Shown: positions 8,495-21,390, counted from the first letter of the stretch. The stretch: 32,666 bases of DNA from Acidobacteriota bacterium (GCA_019510095.1 JAEKLB010000031.1:1-32666); one strand, 5' to 3'. Notes: generated by a model not told the origin, from the sequence alone. Numbers and translations are program-made.

Positions 8495-10972
8495 TTAGAC
8501 GAGGGCGATCTCGCCGTCCTGGGCGTCGACGGTGACCGTTGCACCTTCGGTGTAGCGGCCTTCGAGCATGGCGAGCGCCAGCTGGTCGCCGATCTGCTGC
8601 TGCAGGAGCCGCTTCAGCGGGCGAGCGCCGTACACCGGGTCGAAGCCCTGCTTGGCCAGCAGCAGCTTGGCGGCGTCGGTGACCTCGAGCCGCATGCGCC
8701 GGGCGGCGACGCGCTTGCCGAGGCCCTCCAGTTGGATGTCGACGATGCGGACCAGGTCCTCCTCGGTGAGCGACCGGAAGCGAATGATGTCGTCGATGCG
8801 GTTGACGAACTCGGGCTTGAAGAAGTCGCGAGGATCGCCGGGCAGGTTCGACGTCATGATCAGCACGACGTTGGTGAAGTCGACCGTGCGACCCTTGCCG
8901 TCGGTGAGCCGGCCGTCGTCGAGCAGCTGCAAGAGGACGTTGAACACATCGGGGTGGGCCTTCTCGATCTCGTCGAGGAGAACGACCGCGTAGGGCCGCC
9001 GCCGCACCGCCTCGGTGAGCTGGCCACCCTCGTCGTAGCCGACATAACCGGGAGGGGCCCCGATCAGGCGGGCCACAGAGTGCTTCTCCATGTACTCCGA
9101 CATGTCGATGCGGGTGACCGCGTGCTCGTCGTCGAACAGGAACTCAGCCAGGGCCCGGGCCAGCTCGGTCTTGCCGACACCGGTCGGGCCGAGGAACAGG
9201 AACGACCCGATCGGCCGGTTGGGGTCGGACAGCCCGGCGCGGCTGCGGCGGATGGCATTGGCCACGGCGCGGACGGCGTCCTCCTGGCCGACGACCCGGC
9301 GGTGCAGCTCGTCCTCCATCCGCACCAGCTTCTGGACCTCGCCCTCCATGAGCCGGCTGACCGGGATGCCCGTCCACTTGCTCACGACCTCGGCGACGTC
9401 CTCTTCGTCGACCTCCTCCTTGAGCATGCGCTGGCTCGACTGGAGCTGGTCGAGGTGCTGGGTGGCCTCCTCGATCCGCCGTTCGAGCTCGGGGATCTGG
9501 CCATACCGGATCTCGGCGGCTCGGTTGAGGTCCTGCTCGCGCTCGACCTCGGAGCGCTTCTGCTCCAAGGTCTCCTTGAGGGTCTGGATCTCGGTGATGG
9601 CCTGCTTCTCGCCGGCCCAGTGGGCCTTCATGGCGTCGGACTGCTCGCGCAGGTCGGCCAGCTCGCGGTCGAGCGCGTCCAGCCGCTCCCGCGACGCCGC
9701 GTCGGTCTCCTTGGCCAGCGCGACCCGCTCGATCTCGAGCTGGCGGATGCGCCGCTCGACGACGTCGATCTCGGTCGGCATCGAGTCGATCTCGATGCGA
9801 AGGCGCGATGCCGCCTCGTCGATCAGGTCGATGGCCTTGTCGGGCAGGAACCGCCCGGTGATGTAGCGATCGGACAGCACCGCCGCGGCCACCAGGGCGG
9901 CGTCCTGGATGCGAACGCCGTGGTGGACCTCGTAGCGCTCCTTCAGCCCCCGAAGGATGGCGATGGTGTCCTCGACCGACGGCTGCCCGACGTAGACCTG
10001 CTGGAACCGACGCTCGAGGGCGGGATCGGTCTCGATGTGCTTGCGGAACTCGTCGAGGGTGGTCGCGCCGATCATGCGCAGCTCGCCGCGCGCCAGCATC
10101 GGCTTCAGCATGTTGCCCGCGTCCATTGCGCCCTCGGCCGCGCCGGCACCGACGACGGTGTGCATCTCGTCGATGAAGGTGATGACCTCGCCGCCGGCGT
10201 CGCTGATCTCCTTCAGCACGGCCTTGAGCCGCTCCTCGAACTCGCCGCGGTACTTGGCGCCGGCGACCATCGAGGCGAGGTCGAGCGAGATCACCCGCTT
10301 GCCCTTCAGGCCCTCGGGCACGTCGCCTTCGACGATGCGGCGGGCGAGCCCCTCGACGATCGCCGTCTTGCCGACCCCCGGCTCGCCGATGAGCACGGGG
10401 TTGTTCTTGGTGCGGCGGGACAGCACCTGGATGACCCGGCGGATCTCCTCGTCGCGACCGATGACCGGGTCGAGCTTGCCCTGGCGGGCCGCCTCGGTCA
10501 GGTCGCGCCCGTAGCGCTCCAGCGCCTGGTAGCTCTCCTCCGGGTTCTGGCTGGTCACGCGGTGGCTGCCTCGGACCGACTGCAGTGCCTGCAGGAGCTC
10601 CTCGGTACTGGCGCCGACCTCCGCCGACATCGCCAGCACGACGTGCTCGGTCGAGAGGTACTCGTCGTGCAGGTCGACGCGGACCTTGTCGGCCCGCTCG
10701 ACGACGTCACGCAGCGCTCGCGACAGGCCGGCCTCGCCACCGTACGATCGGGGCAGGCGGGCCAGGCGCTCTTCGGCCTGGGCGCGCAGCGCCCGGGGAT
10801 CGATCCCGACCTTCTGGAGCAGGGGGATCACGACGCCATCGGCCTGGGCGAGCATTGCCACCAGCAGGTGGTCGGGCGTGACCTCGGGATGGCTGGCGGC
10901 CCGGCCGGCCTCGAGGGCCGCGTTGAACGCCTCCTGGGTCTTGATGGTCCAGCGGTTTGGGTCGAACGCCAT
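8495..10972 (-). CDS. clpB: ClpB, AAA+ disaggregase
   Basis: ClpB extracts polypeptides from aggregates with the DnaK system. The 825-residue product has an N-terminal Clp-N double repeat (about 1-145), then NBD1 with Walker A GEPGVGKT and Walker B VITFIDE. The coiled-coil middle domain (about 400-515) is rich in Glu, Arg and Leu. NBD2 has GPTGVGKT, Walker B VVLLDE and sensor MTSN. After MTSN the chain is shorter than usual, running [17 protein letters not shown] where most ClpB proteins have 15-20 more residues before FRPEFLNRID; this explains part of the short length. It is last in the dnaK-grpE-dnaJ-hspR-clpB operon, three bases after the hspR stop, so HspR/HAIR control is expected. Confidence 0.96.
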   Translation of the reverse strand: MAFDPNRWTIKTQEAFNAALEAGRAASHPEVTPDHLLVAMLAQADGVVIPLLQKVGIDPRALRAQAEERLARLPRSYGGEAGLSRALRDVVERADKVRVDLHDEYLSTEHVVLAMSAEVGASTEELLQALQSVRGSHRVTSQNPEESYQALERYGRDLTEAARQGKLDPVIGRDEEIRRVIQVLSRRTKNNPVLIGEPGVGKTAIVEGLARRIVEGDVPEGLKGKRVISLDLASMVAGAKYRGEFEERLKAVLKEISDAGGEVITFIDEMHTVVGAGAAEGAMDAGNMLKPMLARGELRMIGATTLDEFRKHIETDPALERRFQQVYVGQPSVEDTIAILRGLKERYEVHHGVRIQDAALVAAAVLSDRYITGRFLPDKAIDLIDEAASRLRIEIDSMPTEIDVVERRIRQLEIERVALAKETDAASRERLDALDRELADLREQSDAMKAHWAGEKQAITEIQTLKETLEQKRSEVEREQDLNRAAEIRYGQIPELERRIEEATQHLDQLQSSQRMLKEEVDEEDVAEVVSKWTGIPVSRLMEGEVQKLVRMEDELHRRVVGQEDAVRAVANAIRRSRAGLSDPNRPIGSFLFLGPTGVGKTELARALAEFLFDDEHAVTRIDMSEYMEKHSVARLIGAPPGYVGYDEGGQLTEAVRRRPYAVVLLDEIEKAHPDVFNVLLQLLDDGRLTDGKGRTVDFTNVVLIMTSNLPGDPRDFFKPEFVNRIDDIIRFRSLTEEDLVRIVDIQLEGLGKRVAARRMRLEVTDAAKLLLAKQGFDPVYGARPLKRLLQQQIGDQLALAMLEGRYTEGATVTVDAQDGEIALV

Positions 10973-10975
10973 GCG

Positions 10976-11347
10976 TTACCTCTTTCCGAACAACTCGATC
11001 GCTTGGGAGAGCGGCACAAGATCTCGCCGGTAGCTCTGGTGGGCGCGGGCCACGGCGTCGCGCACGGCCGCCTCGGCCTGGGCGAGCGCATCGCGCACCC
11101 GCGCCAGCTCGTCCTCGAGCGCCATCACCCGCTGCACGCCGGCCAGGTTGAGACCCTCGTTGGTGAGGTCCTGGATGCGGCGCAGCCGGTCGATGTCGCG
11201 CTCGCTGTACCGGCGACTGCCACCGGCGGTCCGAGCGGGGTCGACCAGGCCCTTGCGCTCGTAGATGCGGAGGGTCTGGGGATGCACCCCTGCCAGCTCC
11301 GCCGCCACGGAGATCACGAAGACAGCGCGGTTCGGTTCAGTTGCCAC
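10976..11347 (-). CDS. hspR: HspR, MerR-family heat-shock repressor
   Basis: HspR represses the dnaK operon by binding HAIR inverted repeats; in Streptomyces DnaK acts as co-repressor. The 123-residue product has the MerR-type winged helix at about residues 10-75 ([23 protein letters not shown], with [16 protein letters not shown] as wing and helix). A coiled-coil dimerisation helix of about 40 residues follows. Its position between dnaJ and clpB, with a HAIR-like site upstream of dnaK, identifies it as HspR rather than another MerR protein. The start is GTG, six bases after the dnaJ stop. Confidence 0.95.
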   Translation of the reverse strand: MATEPNRAVFVISVAAELAGVHPQTLRIYERKGLVDPARTAGGSRRYSERDIDRLRRIQDLTNEGLNLAGVQRVMALEDELARVRDALAQAEAAVRDAVARAHQSYRRDLVPLSQAIELFGKR

Positions 11348-11353
11348 GGCTCA

Positions 11354-12487
11354 TCACACTCCCAAGTGCGCCCGGGGCGACGAGGTGGTCGCCGCCGCCA
11401 ACGCCTCGACCGCTGTCCGCTCGGCATCGGTCAACTTCGCCGGCACCGCCACCTCCGTCGTCACCAGCAGATCGCCGGTGCCCTTGCCGGTGGCGACGCC
11501 GCGCCCCTTCACGCGGAAGGTGCGGCCCGAGCGGGTGCCCGCCGGGATGCGCAAGGTCACCGGCTCCCCGTCGATCGTCGGCACCTTGATGTCAGCGCCC
11601 AGGACCGCCTCGGCGAACGTGACCGGCACGGTGATGGTGAGGTTGTCGGCCTTCCTCCCGAACATCGGGTGCTTGGCCACGTGCACGACGACGTAGAGAT
11701 CGCCGGCTGGCCCCCCGTTGCGGCCCGGGCCGCCCCGCTCCTTCATGCGGATGCGCTGCCCGGGATGGACACCGGCAGGGATCCTGACCTTCACCGACCG
11801 GGCGCGCCGCTCGACGCCGGTGCCATGACAGGTGGAGCACGGCGTCTCGATGACGTTCCCACGGCCGCCGCACGTGGGGCACGGCGTCGACATGCTGAAG
11901 ACACCCTGGTTCTCGGCGACGGTTCCCCGACCGTGACAGGTGGGGCACGTCCGAGGGACCGTCCCTGGCGCGGCACCGACGCCGTGGCACACCGAGCACG
12001 TCGCCTCACCGTTGAGGTTGACCGAGGTGGTGACCCCTTGGACGCTCTCCTCGAACGACAGGTGGAGCTCGGCCTCCAGATCGGGCCCTCGCTGCGGCCC
12101 GGAGCCGCGCGAGCGTGACCGGCGGCCGGTCGTAGCGCCGCCACCGCCGAACAGGTTGCCGAACAGGTCACCGAGGTCACCGAGGTCGTCGACCCGGAAC
12201 GAGCCGCCGCCCGGGCCACCGGCCCCACCGAAGCCGCTGAAGCCACCGCCCCCGGCAGCGGCCATGCGGCGCACCTCGTCGTACTCCTTGCGCTTCTCGG
12301 CATCGCCGAGCACGTCGTAGGCAGCCGAGATCTCCTTGAACCGCTCCTCGTGCCCGGGGTTGGCGTCGGGGTGGTTCTCCTTCGCCAGGTTCCGGTAGGC
12401 GCGCGTGATCTCCTTCGGGGTGGCGCCCTCGGCGACACCGAGCACCGCGTAGTAGTCCTTCTCGAACCATTCGCGCTGCGGCGCCAT
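11354..12487 (-). CDS. dnaJ: DnaJ, Hsp40 co-chaperone
   Basis: DnaJ stimulates DnaK ATPase and delivers substrates. The 377-residue product has a J domain (about 8-75) with the catalytic HPD in KENHPDANPG, a G/F-rich linker (GGGGFSGFGGAGGPGGG), and four CxxCxGxG zinc-finger repeats (CSVCHGVG, CPTCHGRG, CPTCGGRG, CSTCHGTG). The C-terminal substrate-binding beta domains follow. All features of a type I DnaJ are intact. It starts at an ATG five bases after the grpE stop and is followed directly by hspR. Confidence 0.96.
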   Translation of the reverse strand: MAPQREWFEKDYYAVLGVAEGATPKEITRAYRNLAKENHPDANPGHEERFKEISAAYDVLGDAEKRKEYDEVRRMAAAGGGGFSGFGGAGGPGGGSFRVDDLGDLGDLFGNLFGGGGATTGRRSRSRGSGPQRGPDLEAELHLSFEESVQGVTTSVNLNGEATCSVCHGVGAAPGTVPRTCPTCHGRGTVAENQGVFSMSTPCPTCGGRGNVIETPCSTCHGTGVERRARSVKVRIPAGVHPGQRIRMKERGGPGRNGGPAGDLYVVVHVAKHPMFGRKADNLTITVPVTFAEAVLGADIKVPTIDGEPVTLRIPAGTRSGRTFRVKGRGVATGKGTGDLLVTTEVAVPAKLTDAERTAVEALAAATTSSPRAHLGV

Positions 12488-12491
12488 CGCC

Positions 12492-13015
12492 CTAGTTCCT
12501 GACGCGGACCATCACGGGCCGGAGCAGATGGCCCTGCCAGCGGTAACCCGCCCGAAGTGACTCGGCGACCACGGGCTCCTTGTCGTCGCCGGGCTCGTGG
12601 GCGACGGCGTCGTGCTCGTTCGGGTCGAAGGGCTCGCCTTCCTTCGGCTCGATCCGGGCCAACCCTTCCTTCTCGAGCGCCAACAGCATCTGCTCACGCA
12701 GCGGTGCCAGCGAACCATCGCCGTGGGCAACGCCGTAGTCGAAGGCGTCGAGCACCGGCAGCAGGTTCTCGACCAGCCGCCCCGACGCCCGCGACACCTC
12801 CTCGGCCTGCTGCTTCATCATCCGCTTGCGGAAGTTCTCGAACTCCGCCTGCTTCGACTTGGCCAGGTTGAGGTACTCCTCAGCCCGGGCAGTGACAGCT
12901 TCGAGATCCGAGATGAGCGACTCGACGCTGGGGCCGGCGCCGTCGTCCTCGGAGGCATCGTCCACCGCGTCGAGCACGACGTCCTCCTCCCCGGACGGCG
13001 CTCCGCCGTTCTCGG

Positions 13016-13019
<4 letters not shown>
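12492..13019 (-). CDS. grpE: GrpE, DnaK nucleotide exchange factor
   Basis: GrpE releases ADP from DnaK. The 175-residue product has an acidic, disordered N-terminus ([16 protein letters not shown]), a long coiled coil (about 30-100: [20 protein letters not shown] and on) including FENFRKRM, and a C-terminal beta domain with the conserved [10 protein letters not shown] and [16 protein letters not shown]. The GTG start overlaps the dnaK stop as GTGA, indicating translational coupling that would hold GrpE in proportion to DnaK. Confidence 0.96.
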
Positions 13020-14845
<1,826 letters not shown>

Positions 14846-14883
14846 TCCGAGTCCTCCGACGAAGAGACGTTTGGTTGCCCAGC

Positions 14884-14889
14884 AGTGTA
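14884..14889 (-). promoter_or_regulatory. Putative -10 box of the dnaK operon
   Basis: TACACT on the minus strand; transcription would start near 14877, giving a leader of about 30 bases that contains the GGAGG site. The expected -35 region lies at 14906-14912, just downstream of the HAIR-like repeat in the direction of transcription. Confidence 0.5.
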
Positions 14890-14896
14890 GCGACCC

Positions 14897-17581
14897 TTAT
14901 ATGGGTTCCACCAGAGAAGTTGAGTCATCCACTATCAAGAATGTGGCATCGGCCCACTCGGCCATGGCCGGAGCCGGCTGGGGTCGGGCGAAGAAGAAGC
15001 CCTGGGCGGCGTGGCAGCCCCGGCGAAGGAGCGCAGCGGCCTGGGCTGCCGACTCGATCCCTTCGGCCACGACGGCGAGGCGCATGCGGTCGGCCATCGC
15101 CAGCATCACCCCGACCAGGGGCGCCTCCGTCCCGGCGTCGAGCTCGGCCACGAACGACCGGTCGATCTTGAGCTCGTCGACCGGCAGCGCCTGGAGCCGG
15201 CCCAGCGAGGAGTAGCCGGCACCGAAGTCGTCGACCGAGAGGCGGATACCGAGCGCCCGGAGGGCGTGCAGCTCGGCCTCGACCTCGTCGTGACCGACGG
15301 TGAGGGCGCCCTCGGTGATCTCGAGGGTCAGCAGCTGCTCGGCGAGCTCCGCCCGATCGAGCGCCTCACGAACGAGGGCGTCGAGGCCACGGTCCTGGAG
15401 TTGGCGGATGGCCACGTTGACCGAGACCGACAGCGGGGGCCCGTCGGGCCGGAACACCTGCCAGGCGGCCGCATCGGCGCACGCCCTGCGGAGCACCCAC
15501 CCACCGAGCGAGCCGATCAGGCCGATGTCCTCGGCGATCGGGATGAACTCGGCGGGCGGCAGAACGGTGCCGTCTGGCAGGGGCAGGCGGACGAGCGCCT
15601 CGGCGCCGATGACCCGGCCGCTGGCCAGCTCGACGATCGGTTGGTACTCGAGCAGCAGCCGGCCGTCGTCAACTGCGGCGCGGAGCTGGACCTCGATCAT
15701 CTGTCGCCGCACCACGTCCCGGTGCATGTCATCGGTGAAGACCTCGAACCGACTCTTGCCCCGGCGCTTGGCCACGTACATGGCGACGTCGGCGTCCCGG
15801 AGCAGGTCCGCGGCTGCGACAGTGCTGTCCCGGCGGCCGGCGACGCCGGCAGAACCGGCGCACCGAACGTCCTGGCCGTCGACGCGGAGGGCAAGCGAGA
15901 GGTCGTCGATGAGCCGCCTGGCAACGGTGGTCGCCACCGCCGCCCCGGGATCGTGGACGACGAGCACCGCGAACTCGTCACCACCGAGGCGGGCGACCAG
16001 ATCGCCCGGCCGGATGCAGCGGCGCAGCCGGTCGGCCACCGCCATGAGCAGGTGATCGCCCAGCTGGTGCCCGGAGGTGTCGTTCACTGCCTTGAAATCG
16101 TCGAGGTCGAGCAGCACGAGCGAGGGCGACTGGCCGGCCACCAGCGCCTGTTCCAGCGCGGCGTGCAGGTGCCTGCGGTTGGCCAGCCCGGTGAGCTCGT
16201 CGTGGTGGGCCTGCTGGCGAAGCTGCTCCTCGAATGCGTGCCGCTCGGTCACATCTCGGAAGGTGACGAGCACGCCGCCGAGCGCCGAATCGGCGCCGAG
16301 GTTGCTGTAGCGGGCGTCCATGGGGCACCACGTCCCGTCGGCGCGAAGCACCCGCATCGAGCTGGACCCAGCTGCCCCAGGGTGGTGGAACACCTTGGTG
16401 TGCTCCCCCGGCTTGAGCCGCCGGAGATCGTCCGGATGGACGAGGTCGGACATCGGGCGGCCGATGACATCCGCGGGCTGGTACCCGAGCACCGCGGTCA
16501 CCGACGGGCTCACCTCGTTGATGCCGTCTCTCCCGATCACCACGACGACGTCGGAGATGGCCTGGACGATCGAGCGGAAGTGCTGCTCCCGCTCCCGAAG
16601 CTCGGCAGTTCGCTCGTCGACCCGCGCCTCGAGGGTCCGCGCCCACTGGTGGTTCTCCCAGAGGCTGACGATCTGGCGGGAGATCACGGCGAGCACCAGG
16701 GCGACGAGCGGCAAGGCCGCCCAGCCGCTGACGGCGTCGTAGTCGACGGAGCCAATGAGGAAGGCAACCAGCGCCAGCGGATACGGCAGCAGCAGCTCCC
16801 ACCGCGAGTTGACCCGCCGCTCGATCGGCTGCGACGGTCGGCGATCGGCCAAGGGCGAGAAACCCACGCCGAGGTAGCCGGCGATCCACACCAGCGCCAT
16901 CAGGTGGCCGCCGACCTGGCCACCCGTGGCCACCCGGTAGGCCCAGGTCGAGTCGCCGACCGCCAGCAGCAGCATCGACCCGCTGACCAACCACCAGGGG
17001 AGCCGGTCCCGCCTCGGCCTCTGGACCATGACCATGGCAGCCAGGCAGGCCGCCGTCGTGTCGAGCGCGGGATACAGCCAGAGGAAGTTGCCGTGCTCGG
17101 TACGTAGGAGCGCCCACCACAGGACCCAGATGGCAGAGACGGCGAGGATGAAGCCGTCGAGCATGGTGCGGACCACGGCGGCCGCGCTCACAACGGTGCG
17201 CAGCAGCAGCAGGCAGGCGACGACTACGAGGCCGAGCGATGCCGTGTAGAAGACGTCGACGAACGAGATGGTGGGCAGGTCGCGATCGAGCACGACCTCG
17301 TAGACCACCCGCCCGACGCTGGCGGCCGTCCAGCACAGGGCGGCGGCGGCGAACAACAGGGTGCGCACGGCGACAGGGCCCTCGCCGTAGCTACGGGCGC
17401 AGCGCCACAGCAGCGCGGTCGCAAGTGCCGAGGACGCGACCAACGCCAGGTCGTTGACCACGAGGTGGGCGCGATCGGGCCCGATGCCCGACAGGTGCCA
17501 GAGGGCCAAGGCCGCCAACACCCCAGCAGCCAGGCGCACTGCCCGTCGCAGGCTCACGTTTGCGGACCTCATCGCCTGCAT
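14897..17581 (-). CDS. Membrane PAS-GGDEF-EAL cyclic-di-GMP protein
   Basis: A composite enzyme of about 894 residues that may both make and break cyclic-di-GMP at the membrane. The N-terminal ~310 residues hold about eight hydrophobic helices resembling an integral sensory region. A short coiled coil ([21 protein letters not shown]) and a PAS domain follow. The diguanylate cyclase has an intact GGDEF ([10 protein letters not shown], near 532), and the phosphodiesterase domain has EAL (GAEALVRL, near 660). EAL metal and catalytic residues look complete ([43 protein letters not shown]). Both activities could therefore be real. The start is uncertain: I used ATG 17581; TTG 17602 and ATG 17572 are alternatives. 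The last ~18 residues lie beyond the EAL fold and share DNA with the dnaK operator. Confidence 0.9.
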   Translation of the reverse strand: MQAMRSANVSLRRAVRLAAGVLAALALWHLSGIGPDRAHLVVNDLALVASSALATALLWRCARSYGEGPVAVRTLLFAAAALCWTAASVGRVVYEVVLDRDLPTISFVDVFYTASLGLVVVACLLLLRTVVSAAAVVRTMLDGFILAVSAIWVLWWALLRTEHGNFLWLYPALDTTAACLAAMVMVQRPRRDRLPWWLVSGSMLLLAVGDSTWAYRVATGGQVGGHLMALVWIAGYLGVGFSPLADRRPSQPIERRVNSRWELLLPYPLALVAFLIGSVDYDAVSGWAALPLVALVLAVISRQIVSLWENHQWARTLEARVDERTAELREREQHFRSIVQAISDVVVVIGRDGINEVSPSVTAVLGYQPADVIGRPMSDLVHPDDLRRLKPGEHTKVFHHPGAAGSSSMRVLRADGTWCPMDARYSNLGADSALGGVLVTFRDVTERHAFEEQLRQQAHHDELTGLANRRHLHAALEQALVAGQSPSLVLLDLDDFKAVNDTSGHQLGDHLLMAVADRLRRCIRPGDLVARLGGDEFAVLVVHDPGAAVATTVARRLIDDLSLALRVDGQDVRCAGSAGVAGRRDSTVAAADLLRDADVAMYVAKRRGKSRFEVFTDDMHRDVVRRQMIEVQLRAAVDDGRLLLEYQPIVELASGRVIGAEALVRLPLPDGTVLPPAEFIPIAEDIGLIGSLGGWVLRRACADAAAWQVFRPDGPPLSVSVNVAIRQLQDRGLDALVREALDRAELAEQLLTLEITEGALTVGHDEVEAELHALRALGIRLSVDDFGAGYSSLGRLQALPVDELKIDRSFVAELDAGTEAPLVGVMLAMADRMRLAVVAEGIESAAQAAALLRRGCHAAQGFFFARPQPAPAMAEWADATFLIVDDSTSLVEPI
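14919..14939. promoter_or_regulatory. HAIR-like HspR operator of the dnaK operon
   Basis: In the dnaK direction this reads CTTGATA-N7-ACTCAAC. The HAIR consensus is CTTGAGT-N7-ACTCAAG, so the halves match 5/7 and 6/7 with exact spacing. It lies about 30 bases upstream of the putative -10 and 74 bases before the dnaK start, next to the -35 region where an HspR repressor would block RNA polymerase. It also lies inside the final codons of the upstream GGDEF-EAL gene. Confidence 0.7.
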
Positions 17582-17634
17582 TCTCGGCACAATCGATCCC
17601 AAGGATTAGCTCCGGCCCCGAGAATTCGAGACGC

Positions 17635-17640
17635 TACCGT
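17635..17640 (+). promoter_or_regulatory. Putative -10 box of gpmA
   Basis: TACCGT, seven bases before the GTG at 17648, with no Shine-Dalgarno sequence between. It supports this GTG as a leaderless start. Confidence 0.45.
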
Positions 17641-17647
17641 GCTCCCG

Positions 17648-18403
17648 GTGGCCACCCTCGTGCTGCTGCGTCACGGCCAGAGCGTCTGGAACGAGCAGGA
17701 TCTGTTCACCGGCTGGCACGACGTCGATCTCACGCGACTGGGGGAGCAGGAAGCCCGCGACGGCGGCCGCCTCTTGCTCGAATCGGGCATTGAGGTCGAT
17801 GTGGTGCACACCTCACTCCTCCGTCGCGCCATCCGCACCGCGAACCTCGCGCTCGAGGAGGCGGACCGGCTCTGGATACCGACCCGCCGGCACTGGCGGC
17901 TCAACGAACGCCACTACGGCGACCTGCAAGGCCGGAACAAGACCGAGACCGCCCAGCGCTACGGCGAGGCCCAGCTCAAGGTCTGGCGCCGCTCCTACGA
18001 CATCCCGCCCCCGCCCGTCACGCCGGACAACCCCCGTCATCCTCGGTTCGATCCCCGCTACGCCACCCTGCCACCCGACCTGCTGCCGGCCAGCGAATGC
18101 CTGCGCGACGTCGTCGACCGGATGCTCCCGTACTGGCACGACCACATCTGCGTCGACCTGCTCGAAGGACGGGTCGTGCTCGTCGCCGCCCATGGCAACA
18201 GCATCCGGGCGCTGGTGAAGCACCTCGACGGGATCTCCGACGCCGACATCGCCGAGGTCAACGTCCCGACCGGGCTACCGCTGGTCTACGAGCTCGACGA
18301 GCACCTCGTGCCGGTGAAGAGCAACTACCTCGGCGACCCCGCCGAGGCGGCCCGCAAGGCGGCCGCGGTGGCAGCCCAGGGCTCGGTGCCGCCCAACCGC
18401 TAG
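17648..18403 (+). CDS. gpmA: 2,3-bisphosphoglycerate-dependent phosphoglycerate mutase
   Basis: GpmA interconverts 3- and 2-phosphoglycerate in glycolysis and gluconeogenesis. The 251-residue product starts [23 protein letters not shown], with the phosphohistidine in RHGQS near residue 9. It has the [18 protein letters not shown] substrate loop, the dPGM insertion (SYDIPPPPV), and the second catalytic histidine in [15 protein letters not shown] near 183. The reading frame is open far upstream, but similarity begins at this GTG. It is divergent from the cyclic-di-GMP gene and ends exactly where the convergent amt stop begins, with no bases between. Confidence 0.95.
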   Translation: MATLVLLRHGQSVWNEQDLFTGWHDVDLTRLGEQEARDGGRLLLESGIEVDVVHTSLLRRAIRTANLALEEADRLWIPTRRHWRLNERHYGDLQGRNKTETAQRYGEAQLKVWRRSYDIPPPPVTPDNPRHPRFDPRYATLPPDLLPASECLRDVVDRMLPYWHDHICVDLLEGRVVLVAAHGNSIRALVKHLDGISDADIAEVNVPTGLPLVYELDEHLVPVKSNYLGDPAEAARKAAAVAAQGSVPPNR

Positions 18404-19971
18404 TCAGCTGACGCCGATCGTCGACGGTGCTTCCATGAAGTCGGGGTAGGCAGCGGCACCGAGCTCGGGCCCGTCGAGGCCGGCGATCTCGTCCTCGGCC
18501 CGGCTGCGCATGCCCATGGTCTTGTTCATGACCGTGAAGAAGAGGACCGTCGCCAGGCTGCACCACACCAGGATGGTGAGCGCATCGGCTACCTGGGCCA
18601 GGAACTGGCCGCCGTCGCCGTAGAAGAGGCCCTTCACCGCGCCGTCGACGCCGTTGAGCCCGGCACCGTACGACCCGTCGGCGAACAGTCCCAGGGCCAG
18701 CACGCCCCAGAGGCCGTTGGCGCCGTGGACCGCCACCGCGCCGACCGGGTCGTCGACCTTGAACACCCGCTCGACGACCAACACCGCCATCACGACGAGG
18801 ATGCCTGCGACCGTGCCGATGACTGCTGCCGCCCAGGGAGCGACGAACGCGCACGGCGCGGTGATGGCGACCAGGCCGGCCAGGAGGCCGTTGGCCGTCA
18901 TCGACGGATCGGGCTTCCCGAACATCTTCCACATCGTGAACATGGCGGCCAGGCAGCCGAACGCCGAGGCGAGGATGGTGTTGGTGATGACGACCGTCAG
19001 CCGGAAGTCGGTGCCGGCGAAGGTGGACCCGCCGTTGAAGCCCATCCAGCCGACGAGGAGGATGAACGTCCCGAGGATCGCCATCGGGATGTGGTGGCCG
19101 GGAATGGCGCGCGGCTTGCCATCCGGGCCGAACTTGCCGATGCGCGGGCCGAGGATCTTCGCCCCCCAGAACGCGGCGACCCCGCCCATGGCGTGGACCA
19201 CCCCACTCCCGGCGAAGTCGACTGCGCCGTGGCCCCACTTCGGCCCGAGCACGCCCAGCTGGGCCAGCCAGCCGCCACCCCACACCCAGTTGCCATAGAC
19301 GGGATAGAGGATCGCCGACACGAACAGGCCCCAGACGCAGAAGGAGCTGAACTTCCAGCGCTCGGCCATGGCGCCGGTGGGGATGGTGGCGGTGGCGTCC
19401 ATGAAGACGAGCTGGAAGAAGAAGAAGCCCAACACCGAGACGTCGTAGGCCTTGCCGCCGAGGAAGAAGCCGTCGTGGGCAAGGAGGTTCCAATCGCCGA
19501 GATGCCACGGCGAGCCGAGCGCGGTGAGGCCCAGGATCCCGTGGTAGTCGGTGGCGCCGAACATGAAGGCGTAGCCGCACACCCACCAGCCGACGACGCC
19601 GAGGGCGAAGATGACCATGTTCATCATCATCGTGTGGCTCGCGTTCTTGGCCCTCGTGAAGCCGGTCTCGACCAGGGCGAAGCCGGCCTGCATGAACAGG
19701 ACGAGGACACCGCCGAGCATCAGCCAGGTGAGGTTGATCGCCACCCGGTTCTTCTCGGTGGCGCTGGCCACGTCGGACAGGGTCGGCGTGGCCCCCGGCT
19801 CCTGCTTCTGCGCGGGAACCAGGTTGACGACCTTGTCGCCGGTGTGGGAGCCGTCGCGGTCCCCGTCGTCGGCCGCGGCCACCCCACTGAGGGCGGCGAC
19901 CGAGATCACGACGGCGAGCAGCGCCGCCAGCCAACGGACGGCCCGGTTCGAAGGGCGCTTGTTGGTTCTCA

Positions 19972-19972
<1 letters not shown>
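18404..19972 (-). CDS. amt: Ammonium transporter, Amt family
   Basis: Amt conducts ammonium across the cytoplasmic membrane. The 522-residue product has a signal-like hydrophobic N-terminus (about 13-34, ending GVAAADD) and a ~45-residue exported linker, then 11 membrane helices from about residue 78. The twin pore histidines lie in DFAGSGVVHAMGG and VAVHGANGLWG. The DFAGSGVVH aspartate, the FMQAGFALVETG helix and the GFNGGSTF segment match the family. It ends with a ~50-residue cytoplasmic tail. The ATG overlaps the PII stop as ATGA, so the transporter is coupled to the PII protein that would plug it when nitrogen is plentiful. Confidence 0.96.
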
Positions 19973-20869
<897 letters not shown>

Positions 20870-20877
20870 GGCCGTCG

Positions 20878-20883
20878 AACCTA
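20878..20883 (-). promoter_or_regulatory. Putative -10 box of the regulator-glnB-amt unit
   Basis: TAGGTT on the minus strand, eight bases before the regulator's ATG at 20869, with no Shine-Dalgarno sequence. It fits a leaderless transcript. Confidence 0.48.
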
Positions 20884-20893
20884 GAGAGCGACT

Positions 20894-20920
20894 GTTGCCT
20901 GTTTGTTTCGGAGCGATGAA
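20894..20920 (-). promoter_or_regulatory. Weak GlnR-box-like sequence
   Basis: On the minus strand TTCAT-N6-GAAAC-N6-GCAAC. The GlnR pattern is roughly gTnAc-n6-GaAAc repeated. One GAAAC is exact, the first half fits at TnA, and the third element has a mismatch. It is centred near -36 relative to the presumed start. The match is partial and could be chance. Confidence 0.22.
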
Positions 20921-20945
20921 CCCCCGGGGACCCCACGTCCAGCAG

Positions 20946-20951
20946 TACGTT
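20946..20951 (+). promoter_or_regulatory. Putative -10 box of the cyclic-nucleotide-binding gene
   Basis: TACGTT, seven bases before the ATG at 20959, with no Shine-Dalgarno sequence between. This supports ATG 20959 over a TTG three codons upstream, which would overlap the box. Confidence 0.45.
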
Positions 20952-20958
20952 GGCGCCC

Positions 20959-21390
20959 ATGCCAGGCAAGCCCAAGCTGCTCGACCAGCTGGCCGCCGTC
21001 CCGCTCTTCGCCGGCCTCCCTCGGGCCGACCTCCACCGCATCGCCGGGGCAGCCGACGAGGTCGAGGTCAAGCCCGGCCGGGTGCTGGTGGAGCAGGGCC
21101 GGCTCGGCCATGAGTTCTTCCTCATCCTCGACGGCACGGCGGTGGTCCGCCGGAACAACCGCAAGGTCGCCAGCCTCGAGGCCGGCTCCTACTTCGGCGA
21201 GCTGTCCCTGCTCGACAAGGGGCCGCGCGACGCGACCGTGGTGGCCGACTCCGACATGCGCCTCCTCGTCCTGGGCCAGCGGGAGTTCCTGGCCCTGGTC
21301 GACGACGTGCCCGGGCTGACGATGAAGCTCCTCCGCAACATGGCCCGGCGCCTGCACCAGGCGGAGATGCCGGCGTCCGGCCGGCGCTGA
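20959..21390 (+). CDS. Stand-alone cyclic-nucleotide-binding domain protein
   Basis: The 143-residue product is a single Crp-type cyclic-nucleotide-binding beta barrel with no DNA-binding or catalytic domain. It shows LLDQLAAVPLFAGLPRADL at the N-terminus, then PGRVLVEQGRLGHEFFLILDGTAVV. The phosphate-binding cassette FGELSLLDKGPRDATVVA lies near residues 77-94, and a C-helix (FLALVDDVPGLTMKLLRNMA) follows. The glutamate of FGELSLL and the arginine of PRDATV match residues that contact cAMP ribose and phosphate in CRP. It may act as a small binding or adaptor protein; its partner is unknown. The EtfD-like gene starts 63 bp downstream on the same strand with its own TANNNT box. Confidence 0.9.
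   Translation: MPGKPKLLDQLAAVPLFAGLPRADLHRIAGAADEVEVKPGRVLVEQGRLGHEFFLILDGTAVVRRNNRKVASLEAGSYFGELSLLDKGPRDATVVADSDMRLLVLGQREFLALVDDVPGLTMKLLRNMARRLHQAEMPASGRR

Noticed and set aside
8732-12118. A very long open frame on the plus strand opposite clpB, hspR and dnaJ
   Set aside because: It is antisense to three well-identified genes, has a low-complexity composition typical of GC-rich shadow frames, and shows no domain.
15011-17107. A long plus-strand frame opposite the GGDEF-EAL gene
   Set aside because: It is antisense to intact catalytic motifs and has no family features.
17465-17647. N-terminal extension of gpmA in the same open frame
   Set aside because: The extension runs antisense into the cyclic-di-GMP gene and has no similarity to phosphoglycerate mutase, which begins at the [10 protein letters not shown] segment.
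20950-20958. TTG start for the cyclic-nucleotide-binding protein
   Set aside because: It overlaps the presumed -10 box; ATG 20959 fits the leaderless spacing and family similarity.
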